The notes under the pieces were generated by a model that saw only the letters and a program-made list of their open reading frames with translations, was not told the DNA's origin and made no database searches. A stretch of 64,000 nucleotides of DNA from Mycobacterium sp. ACS4331 (GTDB lineage Bacteria > Actinomycetota > Actinomycetes > Mycobacteriales > Mycobacteriaceae): contig NZ_LZHW01000029.1 of assembly GCF_001667265.1 (NCBI RefSeq), forward strand, positions 1 through 64,000, given 5' to 3'. Shown one piece after another: positions 20,814-30,125 of this stretch (positions are counted from its first letter, which is position 1; every line of letters starts with the position of its first letter). Both the position numbers and the translations under genes were made by a program.

Positions 20814-21454
20814 GTCAGCAGCGCGCGCACCTCGTCGTCGCTGGTCTGGCCGAAGTCGGCGTAGGACATCCCGACGGCGGTGAAGGGCCGCGGGGTGTGC
20901 GGACAGACGAACTCGTCGGCGACCTCGGCGAAGTCCGCGGACACCGAGTCCGGCGCCGTCGGCACCGCGACCCCCACCCGCCGGGCTCCCTGCGCCCGCG
21001 CATCCAGCGCCACCGCACGCATGCTGGCGCCGGTCGCGATGCCGTCGTCGACCAGAATCACGGTCCGATCGACCAGTGGATGGGGTTCCCGTCCGCCCCG
21101 ATACGCCGATTCGCGGTGGATGAGTTCGCGACGTTCGCGGGCCACCACCTCGTCGATGTCCTTCTGTGCCACCCCCAATGACCGGATGAGCTTGTCGTTG
21201 AGCACGATCCGCTCGCGGGTGATCGCGCCGAGCGCCAGCTCCTCATGTCCGGGCACACCCAGTTTGCGCACGACCGCGACGTCGAGGACCGCGCCGAGCC
21301 GGCGGGCCACTTCGGCGGCCACCGGAACGCCGCCGCGGGCCAACCCGAGCACGACGATCTGCGACGGGTCGCCCAGTGGTGTGCTGCCTGCGGTCAGTGT
21401 CTCCGACAGCACACGACCCGCTTCGGCGCGGTTGCGGTAATGGCAGCGATGCAT
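20810..21454 (-). CDS. Phosphoribosyltransferase-domain protein (Rv2143-like)
   Basis: 214-residue protein of the type I phosphoribosyltransferase fold. It has LGLARGGVPVAAEVARRLG near residue 38 and the PRPP-binding motif VILVDDGIATGASM near residue 126. The substrate is unknown; the family is often annotated as putative phosphoribosyltransferase. The ATG at 21454 is preceded on this strand by AGGAG with 7 bp spacing, which decides the start over longer reading. It converges on the small membrane protein with a 4-bp overlap and is divergent from the epimerase at 21504. Confidence 0.82.
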   Translation of the reverse strand: MHRCHYRNRAEAGRVLSETLTAGSTPLGDPSQIVVLGLARGGVPVAAEVARRLGAVLDVAVVRKLGVPGHEELALGAITRERIVLNDKLIRSLGVAQKDIDEVVARERRELIHRESAYRGGREPHPLVDRTVILVDDGIATGASMRAVALDARAQGARRVGVAVPTAPDSVSADFAEVADEFVCPHTPRPFTAVGMSYADFGQTSDDEVRALLT

Positions 21455-21503
21455 CGGTGTACTCCTGTGCGTCCCAGTCTGACCAAACGGGTACCCGCGC
21501 GGC

Positions 21504-22832
21504 GTGGGTATCGAATTCTCCAGTGTGCTCGCCCATCCCCGCCCCACGGTGTACGCCTGGCACACCAGGCCCGGAGCGCTGCAGCGCCTGTTGCCGCCGT
21601 GGCAGCCGCTCACCCCGGTGCGGGAGGCATCGTCGCTGGCCGACGGCCGCGCGGTGCTCGGCCTGCCCGGCGGCCTGCGCTGGACGGCCCGGCACGACCC
21701 GGCCGGATTCCGGCCGCCGCAGCAGTTCGTCGACACCTGGGCGTTGGGCGGGCTGCAGCCCTGGCGGCACGTGCACGAGTTCCTTGAGCACGACGGCGAC
21801 ACCACCCTGATGCGGGACCGGGTCACCGCACCCGTGCCGGCCGCACTGCTGCGGCCGATGTTCACCTACCGTCATCGCCAACTCGCCGACGACCTCGCGA
21901 TCCACCAGGACGCCGGGCAGCGGCTCGAACGTCGGTTGACGGTCGCGGTGACCGGATCCTCGGGGTTGGTCGGGACGGCGCTGTGCGCCCTGCTCAGCAC
22001 CGGCGGGCATCGAGTCCTGCGACTGATCCGCGGTGGCGACCTCGGCCCCGACGAACGACGTTGGGATCCCGACGATCCCGCTCCCGACCTGCTCGACGGC
22101 GTCGACGGTGTGGTGCACCTGGCCGGCGCGTCGATCGCGGGGCGGTTCACCGCAGCGCACAAGGTCGCGATCCGCGACAGCCGGATCGGCCCCACCCGCC
22201 GGTTGGCCGAGGTCGCGGCGCGCGCATCGGACGGGCCGGCGGTGTTCGTCAGCGCCTCAGCAATCGGGTTCTACGGCGCCGACCGCGGGGACGAGGTCCT
22301 GTCCGAGGACAGCGCAGCGGGTTCGGGATTCCTGGCCGAGGTGGTGCGCGACTGGGAGGCCGCGACCGAGCCCGCCGCCGAGGCGGGGGTGCGGGTGGTG
22401 CGCGTGCGGACCGGAATCGTGCAGTCCGCCCGCGGCGGCACGCTGCGTCTGCTGCGCCCGCTGTTCAGTGCGGGCCTGGGTGGCCGGCTCGGCGACGGCA
22501 CTCAGTGGTTGTCGTGGATCGGCATCGACGACCTGACCGACATCCACTACCGCGCGCTGTTCGACGAGCGGCTCAGCGGTCCGGTGAATGCCGTTGCGCC
22601 GCACCCCGTCCGCAACGCCGAGTACACCACCGCGCTGGCCCGCAGACTGCACCGGCCGGCTCTTCTTCCGGTGCCGTCGTTCGGCCCGCGGGCACTGCTG
22701 GGCGCCGAGGGGGTCGAGCAGTTGGCCCAGGCCTCACAACGGGTGCAGCCCACCGTGCTGTCGACCCTCGGGCACCGGTTCCGGCACCCCAGGATCGCCG
22801 AGGCGCTCGCGCATCAACTCGGGCGGGCGTGA
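21504..22832 (+). CDS. TIGR01777 family epimerase with SRPBCC domain
   Basis: 442-residue fusion. The first 145 residues look like a START/SRPBCC ligand-binding fold (IEFSSVLAHPRPTVYAWHTR, RPMFTYRHRQLADDL). From about 150 a short-chain dehydrogenase follows, with VTGSSGLVGTALCALL (NAD(P) loop), VVHLAGASIAGRFT and FVSASAIGFYG. The C-terminus (RALLGAEGVEQLAQASQRV) is DUF1731-like. This three-part arrangement is typical of actinobacterial TIGR01777 proteins such as Rv2216; the substrate is unknown. The GTG start is 49 bp from the divergent phosphoribosyltransferase. Confidence 0.85.
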   Translation: MGIEFSSVLAHPRPTVYAWHTRPGALQRLLPPWQPLTPVREASSLADGRAVLGLPGGLRWTARHDPAGFRPPQQFVDTWALGGLQPWRHVHEFLEHDGDTTLMRDRVTAPVPAALLRPMFTYRHRQLADDLAIHQDAGQRLERRLTVAVTGSSGLVGTALCALLSTGGHRVLRLIRGGDLGPDERRWDPDDPAPDLLDGVDGVVHLAGASIAGRFTAAHKVAIRDSRIGPTRRLAEVAARASDGPAVFVSASAIGFYGADRGDEVLSEDSAAGSGFLAEVVRDWEAATEPAAEAGVRVVRVRTGIVQSARGGTLRLLRPLFSAGLGGRLGDGTQWLSWIGIDDLTDIHYRALFDERLSGPVNAVAPHPVRNAEYTTALARRLHRPALLPVPSFGPRALLGAEGVEQLAQASQRVQPTVLSTLGHRFRHPRIAEALAHQLGRA

Positions 22833-23545
22833 GCGACCGGTCGTCCGACTCGGCTCAGAAACCCGGAGACCAGCGCGCGCACCCTGCCCGCCGCGGCGTC
22901 ACGCTGTGCTGCGGTGTCCGCGCGGAGTCTGTCCACGTCGGCTCCGACACGTTCGACCTCGTTGTCGCGGTCCTCGTCGATCCACAGTTCGAGCAGTGCG
23001 TCGTCCAGTTCGGGATGGAACTGCAGGGCAAGGGCGCTGCCCGCGGTGAACGCCTGGGAGGCCGAGCTGTTTCGGGCCACCTCGACCGCGCCCGGGGGCA
23101 GCGTCCACCGGTCGAAATGCCACGCGAACCACGGTCCGCTGGACACGAGATCCGGCGTGGTGCTGGACACTTCGTACCAGCCGAGCTCCGGGGACGGGGA
23201 GCGGGACACCGATCCGCCCAACGCCTGCGCGATCAACTGCCCGCCGAAGCACACGCCGAGTACGCCGACCCCGGCGGCCTGTGCGTCCCGAATGAACTGC
23301 ATCTCGGCACCCACCCACGTCGACAGGAGTGCGTCGTCGTACACCGACCAACGGGAACCCAGTGGCACCACGACGTCGTAATCCGTCGGGTCGGGGAAGG
23401 TGACATCGACCGCCGGATCGTCGAGCCGGTCGGCGGGGACCACGTTGAGGACGTCGATGTCGAACCCGTGCTCGGTGAACACCTCGCCCAGCAGGGCCTC
23501 GGGGGCCGATGGGTCGTTGTAGATGAAGAGAAGCCGACCTGCCAC
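22814..23545 (-). CDS. Class I glutamine amidotransferase-like protein
   Basis: 243-residue single-domain amidotransferase of the GMP-synthase/GATase1 type. The triad is complete: C99 in GVLGVCFGGQ, H177 and E179 in LQFHPEL. No synthase domain is attached or adjacent, so the acceptor is unknown; stand-alone members hydrolyse gamma-glutamyl compounds or glutamine. The GTG at 23545 is the only in-frame start near the conserved GRLLFIYNDP strand. The gene follows the beta-lactamase-like lipoprotein by 25 bp and overlaps the convergent epimerase by 19 bp. Confidence 0.82.
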   Translation of the reverse strand: MAGRLLFIYNDPSAPEALLGEVFTEHGFDIDVLNVVPADRLDDPAVDVTFPDPTDYDVVVPLGSRWSVYDDALLSTWVGAEMQFIRDAQAAGVGVLGVCFGGQLIAQALGGSVSRSPSPELGWYEVSSTTPDLVSSGPWFAWHFDRWTLPPGAVEVARNSSASQAFTAGSALALQFHPELDDALLELWIDEDRDNEVERVGADVDRLRADTAAQRDAAAGRVRALVSGFLSRVGRPVAHARPS

Positions 23546-23570
23546 TTGGGAAACTCTACTGGCGATCCCG

Positions 23571-24794
23571 TCACCGCGCGGGACGGCTGGGAGGCGCGTG
23601 CTCGGGTGCGACTTCTGCGCCGATCCTGCGGAACAGCGCGTCGGCGGCGTTCGAATAGTTGCCCTCGTCGTCGAAGGCGTCTTCGTTGAAGGTGACCGCC
23701 GTCGCGATCGCGATCCGGCGCTCGGGCAGGTAGGCGCCCACTGCGGCGTAGCCGAAGAACATGGGGTTCTGCAGCAGCCAGTCGCCGGAGAGCACGATCC
23801 CCAGGCCGTAGGTGTAGAAGTCGCTCTGCGGAGCGCACGTCGGGCAGCCGGGCGCGCTGTGAGTCCTGCCCTGCAGGTCCTTGGACGCGAAGATCCGGTA
23901 GCTGTCGGGCGACAGCAACTGGCCCGATCCGATGCCGGCCGCCGACGTCGCGAGGTCCTCGATCGTGGTGGTCTGGATGGCGCCGTGCGTGATGGTCCAC
24001 GACGGGTTCCAGAAGCTCGACTCCTCCAGGAACGGCACGGCGGCCGGGATGTCCAGATTGGCCCGCCGTTCGGCGGTGAACGCGTGCAGTGCGGGTTCGG
24101 GGATCGCGGGAGTGAATGAGTTGGCGGTGTTTCGCAGACCCAGCGGATCAAGCACCTTCTCCGACAACAGTTTCGGCATGGACTCACCCGTGGCCCGCTC
24201 CAGGGCCAGTCCGAGCAGCACATAGTTGGTGTGGGCGTAGCTCCAGTTGGTGCCCGGCTCGTACTGCAGCGGCTTGGTGACCGCGAACTGCAGCAGTTCC
24301 TCAGGCTTCCACTGCCGGAACGGATTCTCGTAGAGGGCGGCGGCGAACGCGTCATTGTCCAGGACGTAATCGGCGTACCCCGAAGTCATCTGGGCCAGCT
24401 GTCGCAGCGTGACCCGGTCGGCGTGCGCGATCTCAGGCAGGAAGTCGGAGAGTTTGTCGTCGAGGCCGACCCTGTTCTCCTCGGCCAGGATCAGCAGCAG
24501 GGTGGACACGTAGGAGATCGCCACGGCGCCGTTGCGGAAGTGCATGTCGGTGCTGGCGGGCACCCCCGTGATCGACTCGCCGAACGCCTCGCTGATCACC
24601 TCCTTGCCGTCGACCGTGACCCGCACCAGCGCGGACTTCAGGTGCTCGGACGCCATCACAGACTTCACGACGGCCCGGATGGCGTCGGCCTGCGCGGTGT
24701 GCGTGGTGGGCGCCGCAGTCGGCGGATTCTCGGGCGACACGCACCCCGTCAGCAACAGCGCGGCCACCAGCAGGGCGGTCCCTCTTCGGATCAT
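23571..24794 (-). CDS. Beta-lactamase-fold lipoprotein lacking catalytic residues
   Basis: 407-residue exported lipoprotein: signal peptide MIRRGTALLVAALLLTGC with lipobox cysteine C18, a threonine/proline linker, and a class C beta-lactamase/D,D-peptidase domain from about 35. The fold is recognisable (DDKLSDFLPE, LRQLAQMTSGYADY, YVLLGLALERATGESM), but the catalytic positions are altered: the SxxK site reads G89-A-V-A-I93, the YxN site reads Y186-A-H188, and the H/KxG region reads FFGYAAVG. A hydrolase reaction is therefore unlikely, and a binding role is inferred. Probably co-transcribed with the amidotransferase downstream. Confidence 0.85.
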   Translation of the reverse strand: MIRRGTALLVAALLLTGCVSPENPPTAAPTTHTAQADAIRAVVKSVMASEHLKSALVRVTVDGKEVISEAFGESITGVPASTDMHFRNGAVAISYVSTLLLILAEENRVGLDDKLSDFLPEIAHADRVTLRQLAQMTSGYADYVLDNDAFAAALYENPFRQWKPEELLQFAVTKPLQYEPGTNWSYAHTNYVLLGLALERATGESMPKLLSEKVLDPLGLRNTANSFTPAIPEPALHAFTAERRANLDIPAAVPFLEESSFWNPSWTITHGAIQTTTIEDLATSAAGIGSGQLLSPDSYRIFASKDLQGRTHSAPGCPTCAPQSDFYTYGLGIVLSGDWLLQNPMFFGYAAVGAYLPERRIAIATAVTFNEDAFDDEGNYSNAADALFRRIGAEVAPEHAPPSRPAR

Positions 24795-24881
24795 GGGGAG
24801 AGCTTGCCCTGTCAACGACCCGGATGAGGCGCAGGTGGGCACGACGCGCCGGAGCGTCGTGGTGGCCGCGCGTAACATCGG

Positions 24882-25262
24882 GTGATCGAGGTCGTCGCAA
24901 CAGCACTGGTGATCGGCACAGTTGCCGTGCATTTCGCGTTCATCGGCTATCTGGTGATCGGTGGGTTCCTCGCGCTGCGATGGCGGCGGACCCTGGCCCT
25001 GCACATCCTGGCGGTGTTGTGGGGGATCGGCAGCACGCTGTATCCGCTGCCGTGCCCGTTGACATCAGTGGAGCGGTGGGCCCGCGAGCGTGCGGGCATG
25101 GGGCCACTGCCCCCGGACGGGTTCATCGCCCACTACCTCACCGGCGTGCTCTATCCCGGGGGCGCGGTGGGCGTCGTCCGGGGCCTGGTCGTCGGTGTGG
25201 TGCTGCTGTCCTGGCTACTGGTCCACCGGCACGAGCTCGGCGCCACACGTACATCGGTATGA
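24882..25262 (+). CDS. DUF2784 membrane protein
   Basis: 126-residue hydrophobic protein with about four membrane segments, matching DUF2784 by [35 protein letters not shown] near residue 50 and [11 protein letters not shown]. Members typically have the CPLT motif after the second helix; the function is unknown. It starts with GTG at 24882, with a TAACAT -10-like element just upstream (24873-24878). Its 3' end overlaps by 48 bp the convergent metallothionein gene. Confidence 0.8.
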   Translation: MIEVVATALVIGTVAVHFAFIGYLVIGGFLALRWRRTLALHILAVLWGIGSTLYPLPCPLTSVERWARERAGMGPLPPDGFIAHYLTGVLYPGGAVGVVRGLVVGVVLLSWLLVHRHELGATRTSV

Positions 25263-25361
25263 ACCGCCGCCGTCCGGGCAGTGGCATTCGGACTCGATGC
25301 GCACACGACACCCGCAGCCCTCGTGCGCGCACGTGAGCAGGGTTCCCTGTTCGTTTCCCAT
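25215..25361 (-). CDS. mymT: MymT-like copper metallothionein, 48 residues
   Basis: Short cysteine-rich protein: [10 protein letters not shown], then cysteines at 11, 16, 18, 26, 28, 37 and 39, with histidines at 13 and 27. The segments [26 protein letters not shown] and the ending ELVPV match the M. tuberculosis Cu(I)-binding metallothionein MymT (Rv0186A) as I remember it. It starts at the ATG at 25361, 16 bp after the P450 stop on the same strand, so the two are likely one transcript. AAGG touches the ATG and GGGGGC lies further upstream; a normal ribosome site is not obvious. The last third overlaps the convergent DUF2784 gene. Cytosolic copper buffering is inferred from the homologue. 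Confidence 0.85.
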   Translation of the reverse strand: MGNEQGTLLTCAHEGCGCRVRIESECHCPDGGGSYRCTCGAELVPVDQ

Positions 25362-25377
25362 CCTTCGATGGTGCCCC

Positions 25378-26580
25378 CTATGCCGCCTCGGCGTGGGCGA
25401 ACTCGACAGGCAGACTGGTCGGTCCGCTGATCCCGCTCAGCGGCCGCCACGGGTGCCGGGCGGTCAGTCTGGGTTCGGCGATCCGTGCGGTGATCGCGGC
25501 CAGTGCCTCTGCCAGTTCGAGTTTGGCCAGGTGGACACCCAGGCAGTAGTGGACGCCGCTGCCGAAGGTCAGGATCGGCGGGACACCCTCGCGGGTGATG
25601 TCGAGGCGGTCGGGATCGTCGTGCACGGCCGGGTCGCGGTTGGCCGACGCGGTGTTGGCCACCACCGTGGTGCCCGCCGGGATCCGGTGCCCGGCGAGTT
25701 CGACGTCCTCGGTCGTCACCCGCAGGGCGGCGAAGACGATCGGGCGGTGCCGGATCAACTCCTCCACGGCCAGCGGTGCCAGTTCGGGATTCTCGCGCAG
25801 CAGGCGCCACTGGTCGGGGTGGTCGCACAGGTCCTCGATCGCCGCGGCCAACTGGTTCCGGGTGGTGTCGGTTCCGGCCATCAACAGCCCACCGGCCAGC
25901 ATCAGCAGTTCGCCGTGACTCAATCGGTCCCCGGCGTCCTCGCAGCGGATCAGGTCGGAGAGCAGGTCGTCGGTCAGCCGCTGGCGACGCTCGGCGATCA
26001 TTGTGTCGACGTGAGCGTCCAACGCAGTCCACGCGGAGAGGATGGCGTCGGCGTTGGCTGCGGCGTCCCAGCTGAACAGGCGCAGCACGTCCTCGGCCCA
26101 GTCGGAGAAGCGATGCCAGTCCTGACGTGGCGCCCCGAGCAGCGCACAGATGATCGGCACCGGATACGGGCGGGCGATGTCGCTGACCATGTCGCAGGCA
26201 CCGGGGTGCTGGTCCAGAAGCCCGGAGATGACGTCGATGCAGGCGGTGCGCATCCGGGCCGCCGATTTCGGGGTGAACGCCTGGGCGACCAGCCTGCGCA
26301 ACCGCCGGTGTTCGGCGCCGTCCAGACACAGCAGGCTGGTGACGGCGCGGTCCCACAGCGGCCCCGAGGTGACGCCCTGCGGGGCCAGGGCGAAGCCCTT
26401 GGGCACCACGAACCGGTCGTCGCGCAGCACCGCGCGCACCAGGTCGTGGCTCAGCACCTCCACACCGTGCGGTCCCATCGCGAGGGGGCCGCGTTCCCGC
26501 GCCGCGCGGATCGCTCGGTGCGCGGCCTCGGGATCGTCGAGATGGTCGTAGGCGAGGTCGGGAATCACTGCGGTACTCAT
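25378..26580 (-). CDS. Cytochrome P450
   Basis: 400-residue soluble bacterial P450. Motifs: I-helix oxygen-activation AGTDTT (235-240), ExxR at E274-R277, and the heme loop [10 protein letters not shown] (339-348) with thiolate ligand C346. The substrate cannot be read from sequence. No ferredoxin or reductase gene adjoins it. The stop is 16 bp before the metallothionein ATG on the same strand, an unusual pairing. On the other side it is divergent from the tctC lipoprotein, with 110 bp between that contain an inverted repeat at 26666-26683. Confidence 0.93.
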   Translation of the reverse strand: MSTAVIPDLAYDHLDDPEAAHRAIRAARERGPLAMGPHGVEVLSHDLVRAVLRDDRFVVPKGFALAPQGVTSGPLWDRAVTSLLCLDGAEHRRLRRLVAQAFTPKSAARMRTACIDVISGLLDQHPGACDMVSDIARPYPVPIICALLGAPRQDWHRFSDWAEDVLRLFSWDAAANADAILSAWTALDAHVDTMIAERRQRLTDDLLSDLIRCEDAGDRLSHGELLMLAGGLLMAGTDTTRNQLAAAIEDLCDHPDQWRLLRENPELAPLAVEELIRHRPIVFAALRVTTEDVELAGHRIPAGTTVVANTASANRDPAVHDDPDRLDITREGVPPILTFGSGVHYCLGVHLAKLELAEALAAITARIAEPRLTARHPWRPLSGISGPTSLPVEFAHAEAA

Positions 26581-26665
26581 GAGGCGATCGTCGGCGCGCG
26601 GCTCGCCGGGCGGGAGCGTAGTCCGCTACCTGACCGCCATCCGCCGAATGTCGTGGTTTACCCGG

Positions 26666-26683
26666 GAGTGACTTGGGTCACTC
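26666..26683. promoter_or_regulatory. Candidate operator (7-bp inverted repeat) before tctC
   Basis: GAGTGAC (26666-26672) and GTCACTC (26677-26683) form a perfect inverted repeat around TTGG. It ends 7 bp before the preferred tctC start and lies in the region divergent from the P450 gene. Position and symmetry suggest a repressor site; the regulator is unknown. Confidence 0.45.
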
Positions 26684-26690
26684 TCCAGTC

Positions 26691-27680
26691 GTGACAGCAC
26701 TCAGACGGCGTCTGGCGGCCGTGGTTGCCCTCGTCGTCTGCGCGGTGCTGTTGTCGGCGGCCTGCGGGGTGACGCGCGGTGACGACCCGGCCGGAATGCA
26801 CCGGCTGCGGATGATGGTCCCGAACAGCCCGGGCGGCGGGTACGACCTGACCGCGCGCACCGCGGTGAAGATCCTCGAGGACGAGGACATCACGGGTCGT
26901 ATCGAGGTGTTCAACGTCATCGGCGCCGGCGGCACCGTCGCGATGGCCCGGTTGATGAACGAACGCGGCAACGGCGATCTGATGATGATGATGGGGCTCG
27001 GCGTGGTCGGGGCGACGTTCACCAACGGGTCGACGGCCCGAGCCTCCGACGCCACCGCCCTGGCGCGGGTGGTCGAAGAGCAGGAGGGCATCCTGGTGCC
27101 CGCCGACTCACCGTTTCGCACCGTGGGCGACTTCGTCGCGGCCTGGAGAGCCGACCCGGCGAAGGTCACCATCGGCGGCGGCTCCAATCCCGGCGGGCCG
27201 GACCACCTGTTCCCGATGGAGACCGCCAAGGCCGTCGGTGTGGATCCGACGCGGGTCAATTTCGTCTCCTACGACGGCGGAGGAGATCTGCTGACGGCCC
27301 TGTTGGGCAACAAGATCGCCGCGGGCACATCGGGTCTGGGGGAGTACGTCGATCAGATCGAGGCCGGGCAGGTCCGGGTGCTCGCCGTGTCGGGCGAAAA
27401 GCGGGTCAAGGGCATCGACGCTCCCACACTGCGCGAGTCCGGCATCGACCTGACGTTCACCAACTGGCGCGGCGTGATCGCGCCACCCGGGATCGCCGCC
27501 GAGGACCGGTCCGCCATGGTGGCGGTGCTCGAGGACCTGCACAGGACTCAGGCGTGGCGGGACGCGCTGGCCCAGAACGGTTGGAGTGACGCCTTCCTCA
27601 CCGGGCCGGCCTTCGAGGAGTTCCTGCGGGAGCAGGACAACCGCGTCGAGTCGACGCTGACAGAACTGGGGTTGGTGTGA
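26691..27680 (+). CDS. tctC: TctC-like tricarboxylate-binding lipoprotein
   Basis: Extracytoplasmic solute receptor of a tripartite tricarboxylate transporter. From the GTG at 26691 the product has 329 residues: a signal peptide with lipobox LLSAAC (C25), then the Bug/TctC domain with MVPNSPGGGYDLTAR near residue 43, GGSNPGGPDHLF and NWRGVIAPPGI. The GGGYDLTAR segment is the usual carboxylate-binding loop. An upstream TTG at 26673 would start within the inverted repeat and is less likely. tctB overlaps its stop (GTGA). Confidence 0.9.
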   Translation: MTALRRRLAAVVALVVCAVLLSAACGVTRGDDPAGMHRLRMMVPNSPGGGYDLTARTAVKILEDEDITGRIEVFNVIGAGGTVAMARLMNERGNGDLMMMMGLGVVGATFTNGSTARASDATALARVVEEQEGILVPADSPFRTVGDFVAAWRADPAKVTIGGGSNPGGPDHLFPMETAKAVGVDPTRVNFVSYDGGGDLLTALLGNKIAAGTSGLGEYVDQIEAGQVRVLAVSGEKRVKGIDAPTLRESGIDLTFTNWRGVIAPPGIAAEDRSAMVAVLEDLHRTQAWRDALAQNGWSDAFLTGPAFEEFLREQDNRVESTLTELGLV

Positions 27681-28189
27681 GCACTCCCGAGCGGCAGGAG
27701 AGGGTTCGCCCGGACTGGGCGCAGTACATCGTCTGCGTGGTCCTGGTGGCGGTCGGCGGGTTCCTGATCTATGACTCCACCACGATGACCGGAGGCTTCG
27801 CGGAGGTCGATCCCGTTGGGCCGCGGATGTTTCCGATCGCCATCGGGGTGGGACTGCTCATCCTGGCGGTTGTGCTGGCGGTGGCGATTCCCCGGGGACA
27901 CCGCGGTGAGGCGGATGCCGGCGAGGACATCGATCCGGACCTGCCCAGCGACTGGCGCACCGTCGGTCTGCTGGTCGCGCTGTTCGCCGGACTGATCGTG
28001 CTGGTCGTTCCACTCGGTTGGGCGATCGCCGGTGCGCTGTTCTTCGCCGGGTGCGCCACGGTGCTGGGCAGCAGGCACCACATCCGCAACCTCGTCATCG
28101 GCGGGGTGCTCGCGGTGGGCACCTTCTACGCGTTCTACTCCGGACTCGGAATCCCGCTGCCCGCAGGGATTTTGGATGGGATTCTGTAG
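27677..28189 (+). CDS. tctB: TctB-like small transporter subunit
   Basis: 170-residue small membrane subunit with four predicted segments (about 15-33, 52-70, 93-112 and 125-160). Sequence conservation in TctB is low, but the size, the pattern (DPVGPRMFPIAIGVGLL) and the place between tctC and tctA make the call. It overlaps tctC by GTGA; tctA begins immediately after its stop. Confidence 0.85.
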   Translation: MSTPERQERVRPDWAQYIVCVVLVAVGGFLIYDSTTMTGGFAEVDPVGPRMFPIAIGVGLLILAVVLAVAIPRGHRGEADAGEDIDPDLPSDWRTVGLLVALFAGLIVLVVPLGWAIAGALFFAGCATVLGSRHHIRNLVIGGVLAVGTFYAFYSGLGIPLPAGILDGIL

Positions 28190-29731
28190 ATGGAGAATTT
28201 CGACTGGCTGCTGCAGGGGTTCGCCGAGGCCGCGACCCCGATGAATCTCCTGTACGCCGTGATCGGGGTGCTCCTCGGCACCGCCGTCGGCGTGCTTCCC
28301 GGTATCGGTCCGGCCATGACGGTGGCTCTGCTGTTGCCGGTGACCTACAACGTCAGCCCGAGTGCGGCCTTCATCATGTTCGCCGGGATCTTCTACGGCG
28401 GGATGTACGGCGGATCGACCACGTCGATCCTGTTGAACACGCCGGGGGAGTCGTCCTCAGTCATCACCGCGATCGAGGGCAACCGGATGGCCAAGGCGGG
28501 ACGAGCGGCCCAGGCGCTGGCCACCGCGGCCATCGGGTCGTTCGTCGCGGGCGCGATCGGCACCGCCCTGCTGGCGGGGTTCGCGCCTGCGGTGTCGCGG
28601 TTCGCGGTCACCCTGGGCGCGCCGTCGTACCTGGCGATCATGCTGTTCGCGCTGGTCGCGGTCACCGCGGTGCTGGGCTCGTCCAAGATGCGCGGCCTCA
28701 TCTCGCTGCTTTTGGGGTTGGCCATCGGCGTCGTCGGGATCGACTCGCTCACGGGTCAGCCCAGGGCCACGTTCGGCATCCCGCTGCTGTCCGACGGCAT
28801 CGACATCGTGGTGATCGCGGTCGCGGTCTTCGCGGTCGGGGAGGCGCTGTGGGTGGCCGCCCACCTGCGCCGGCGGCCCGCCGAGGTGATTCCGGTCGGG
28901 CGGCCGTGGATGGGGCGGCAGGACTGGGCACGGTCGTGGAAGCCCTGGTTGCGCGGTACCGCTTACGGTTTCCCGTTCGGCGCGCTACCGGCCGGCGGCG
29001 CGGAGTTGCCGACGTTCCTGTCATACATCACCGAGAAGCGGCTTTCGAAGCACCCCGAGGAGTTCGGCAAGGGGGCCATCGAGGGCGTCGCGGGGCCCGA
29101 GGCGGCCAACAACGCCTCGGCCGCGGGCACCCTGGTCCCGATGCTCTCGCTGGGTCTGCCGACCAATGCCACTGCCGCCGTGATGCTGACGGCATTCGTC
29201 TCCTACGGCATCCAGCCGGGGCCCACACTGTTCGAGAAGGAGCCGCTGCTGATCTGGACATTGATTGCCAGCCTCTTCATCGGCAACCTCCTGCTGCTCG
29301 TGATCAACCTCCCACTGGCCCCGCTGTGGGCGAAGCTGCTCCGCACGCCGCGGCCGTACCTGTACGCCGGAATCCTGTTCTTCGCGGCACTGGGGGCCTT
29401 CGCGGTGAACCTGCAACCGCTGGACTTGGCGCTGTTGTTGGTGTTCGGTCTGATGGGGCTGATGATGCGACGGTTCGGGCTGCCGGTGCTCCCCTTGATC
29501 ATCGGGGTCATCCTCGGCCCGCGCATCGAGCGCCAGCTTCGACAGAGCCTGCAGCTCGGCGGCGGGGATCTGAACAGCCTGTTCACCGAACCGGTCGCGA
29601 TCGTGACCTACGTGCTGATCATCCTGCTGCTGGCGGCGCCGTTGGTGCTGCGGCTGCTCCACCGCAGTGAGGAGACGCTGCTGATCGTCGAGGACGACAG
29701 GGACCAGACAGCGAAGGCGACCCACACATGA
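28190..29731 (+). CDS. tctA: TctA-like large transporter subunit
   Basis: 513-residue permease of the TctA family with about 11-12 membrane segments. Conserved stretches include [55 protein letters not shown] and [20 protein letters not shown]. It should couple uptake of a di- or tricarboxylate captured by the TctC lipoprotein to an ion gradient. The start abuts tctB and the stop overlaps the universal stress protein by ATGA. Confidence 0.93.
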   Translation: MENFDWLLQGFAEAATPMNLLYAVIGVLLGTAVGVLPGIGPAMTVALLLPVTYNVSPSAAFIMFAGIFYGGMYGGSTTSILLNTPGESSSVITAIEGNRMAKAGRAAQALATAAIGSFVAGAIGTALLAGFAPAVSRFAVTLGAPSYLAIMLFALVAVTAVLGSSKMRGLISLLLGLAIGVVGIDSLTGQPRATFGIPLLSDGIDIVVIAVAVFAVGEALWVAAHLRRRPAEVIPVGRPWMGRQDWARSWKPWLRGTAYGFPFGALPAGGAELPTFLSYITEKRLSKHPEEFGKGAIEGVAGPEAANNASAAGTLVPMLSLGLPTNATAAVMLTAFVSYGIQPGPTLFEKEPLLIWTLIASLFIGNLLLLVINLPLAPLWAKLLRTPRPYLYAGILFFAALGAFAVNLQPLDLALLLVFGLMGLMMRRFGLPVLPLIIGVILGPRIERQLRQSLQLGGGDLNSLFTEPVAIVTYVLIILLLAAPLVLRLLHRSEETLLIVEDDRDQTAKATHT

Positions 29732-30120
29732 TCGTCGTCGGATACAGCGCCGACCGCTACGGCGCGGCCGCCCTCGAGGCCGGCATCGCGGAGGCCCGAC
29801 GGCGTCGGACCGCCATTCGGGTCATCAACGCGACATCGGGCCAGGCGTATGTGGACCCGCGGTTCGCCCGGTCCGGCCAGATCGTCGACCTCGCGACCCA
29901 CCTGGCAGAGACGGGTGTGCCGTTCGAACTCCATCAGCCCGTGGGCGTCGACGTCGTCGAGGAACTGCTCAAGGCCATGGACCATCCGGCCGCCGAGCTG
30001 CTGGTGATCGGCATCCGGCACCGCAACCCGGTCGGAAAACTGCTGATGGGGAGCACGGCCCAGCAGCTCATCCTGGAATGCCCCAAGCCGGTGCTGGCGG
30101 TCAAACCCGATGACGACTGA
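29728..30120 (+). CDS. Universal stress protein domain, coupled to tctCBA
   Basis: 130-residue UspA-fold protein. The nucleotide-binding signature G-2x-G-9x-G(S/T) is present near the C-terminus: [19 protein letters not shown]. It is translationally coupled to tctA (ATGA), so it probably senses nucleotide or energy state for the transporter, similar in idea to the UspA-like TeaD protein of a TRAP transporter. The start [16 protein letters not shown] fits the first strand. Confidence 0.85.
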   Translation: MIVVGYSADRYGAAALEAGIAEARRRRTAIRVINATSGQAYVDPRFARSGQIVDLATHLAETGVPFELHQPVGVDVVEELLKAMDHPAAELLVIGIRHRNPVGKLLMGSTAQQLILECPKPVLAVKPDDD

Positions 30121-30125
30121 GTCGG

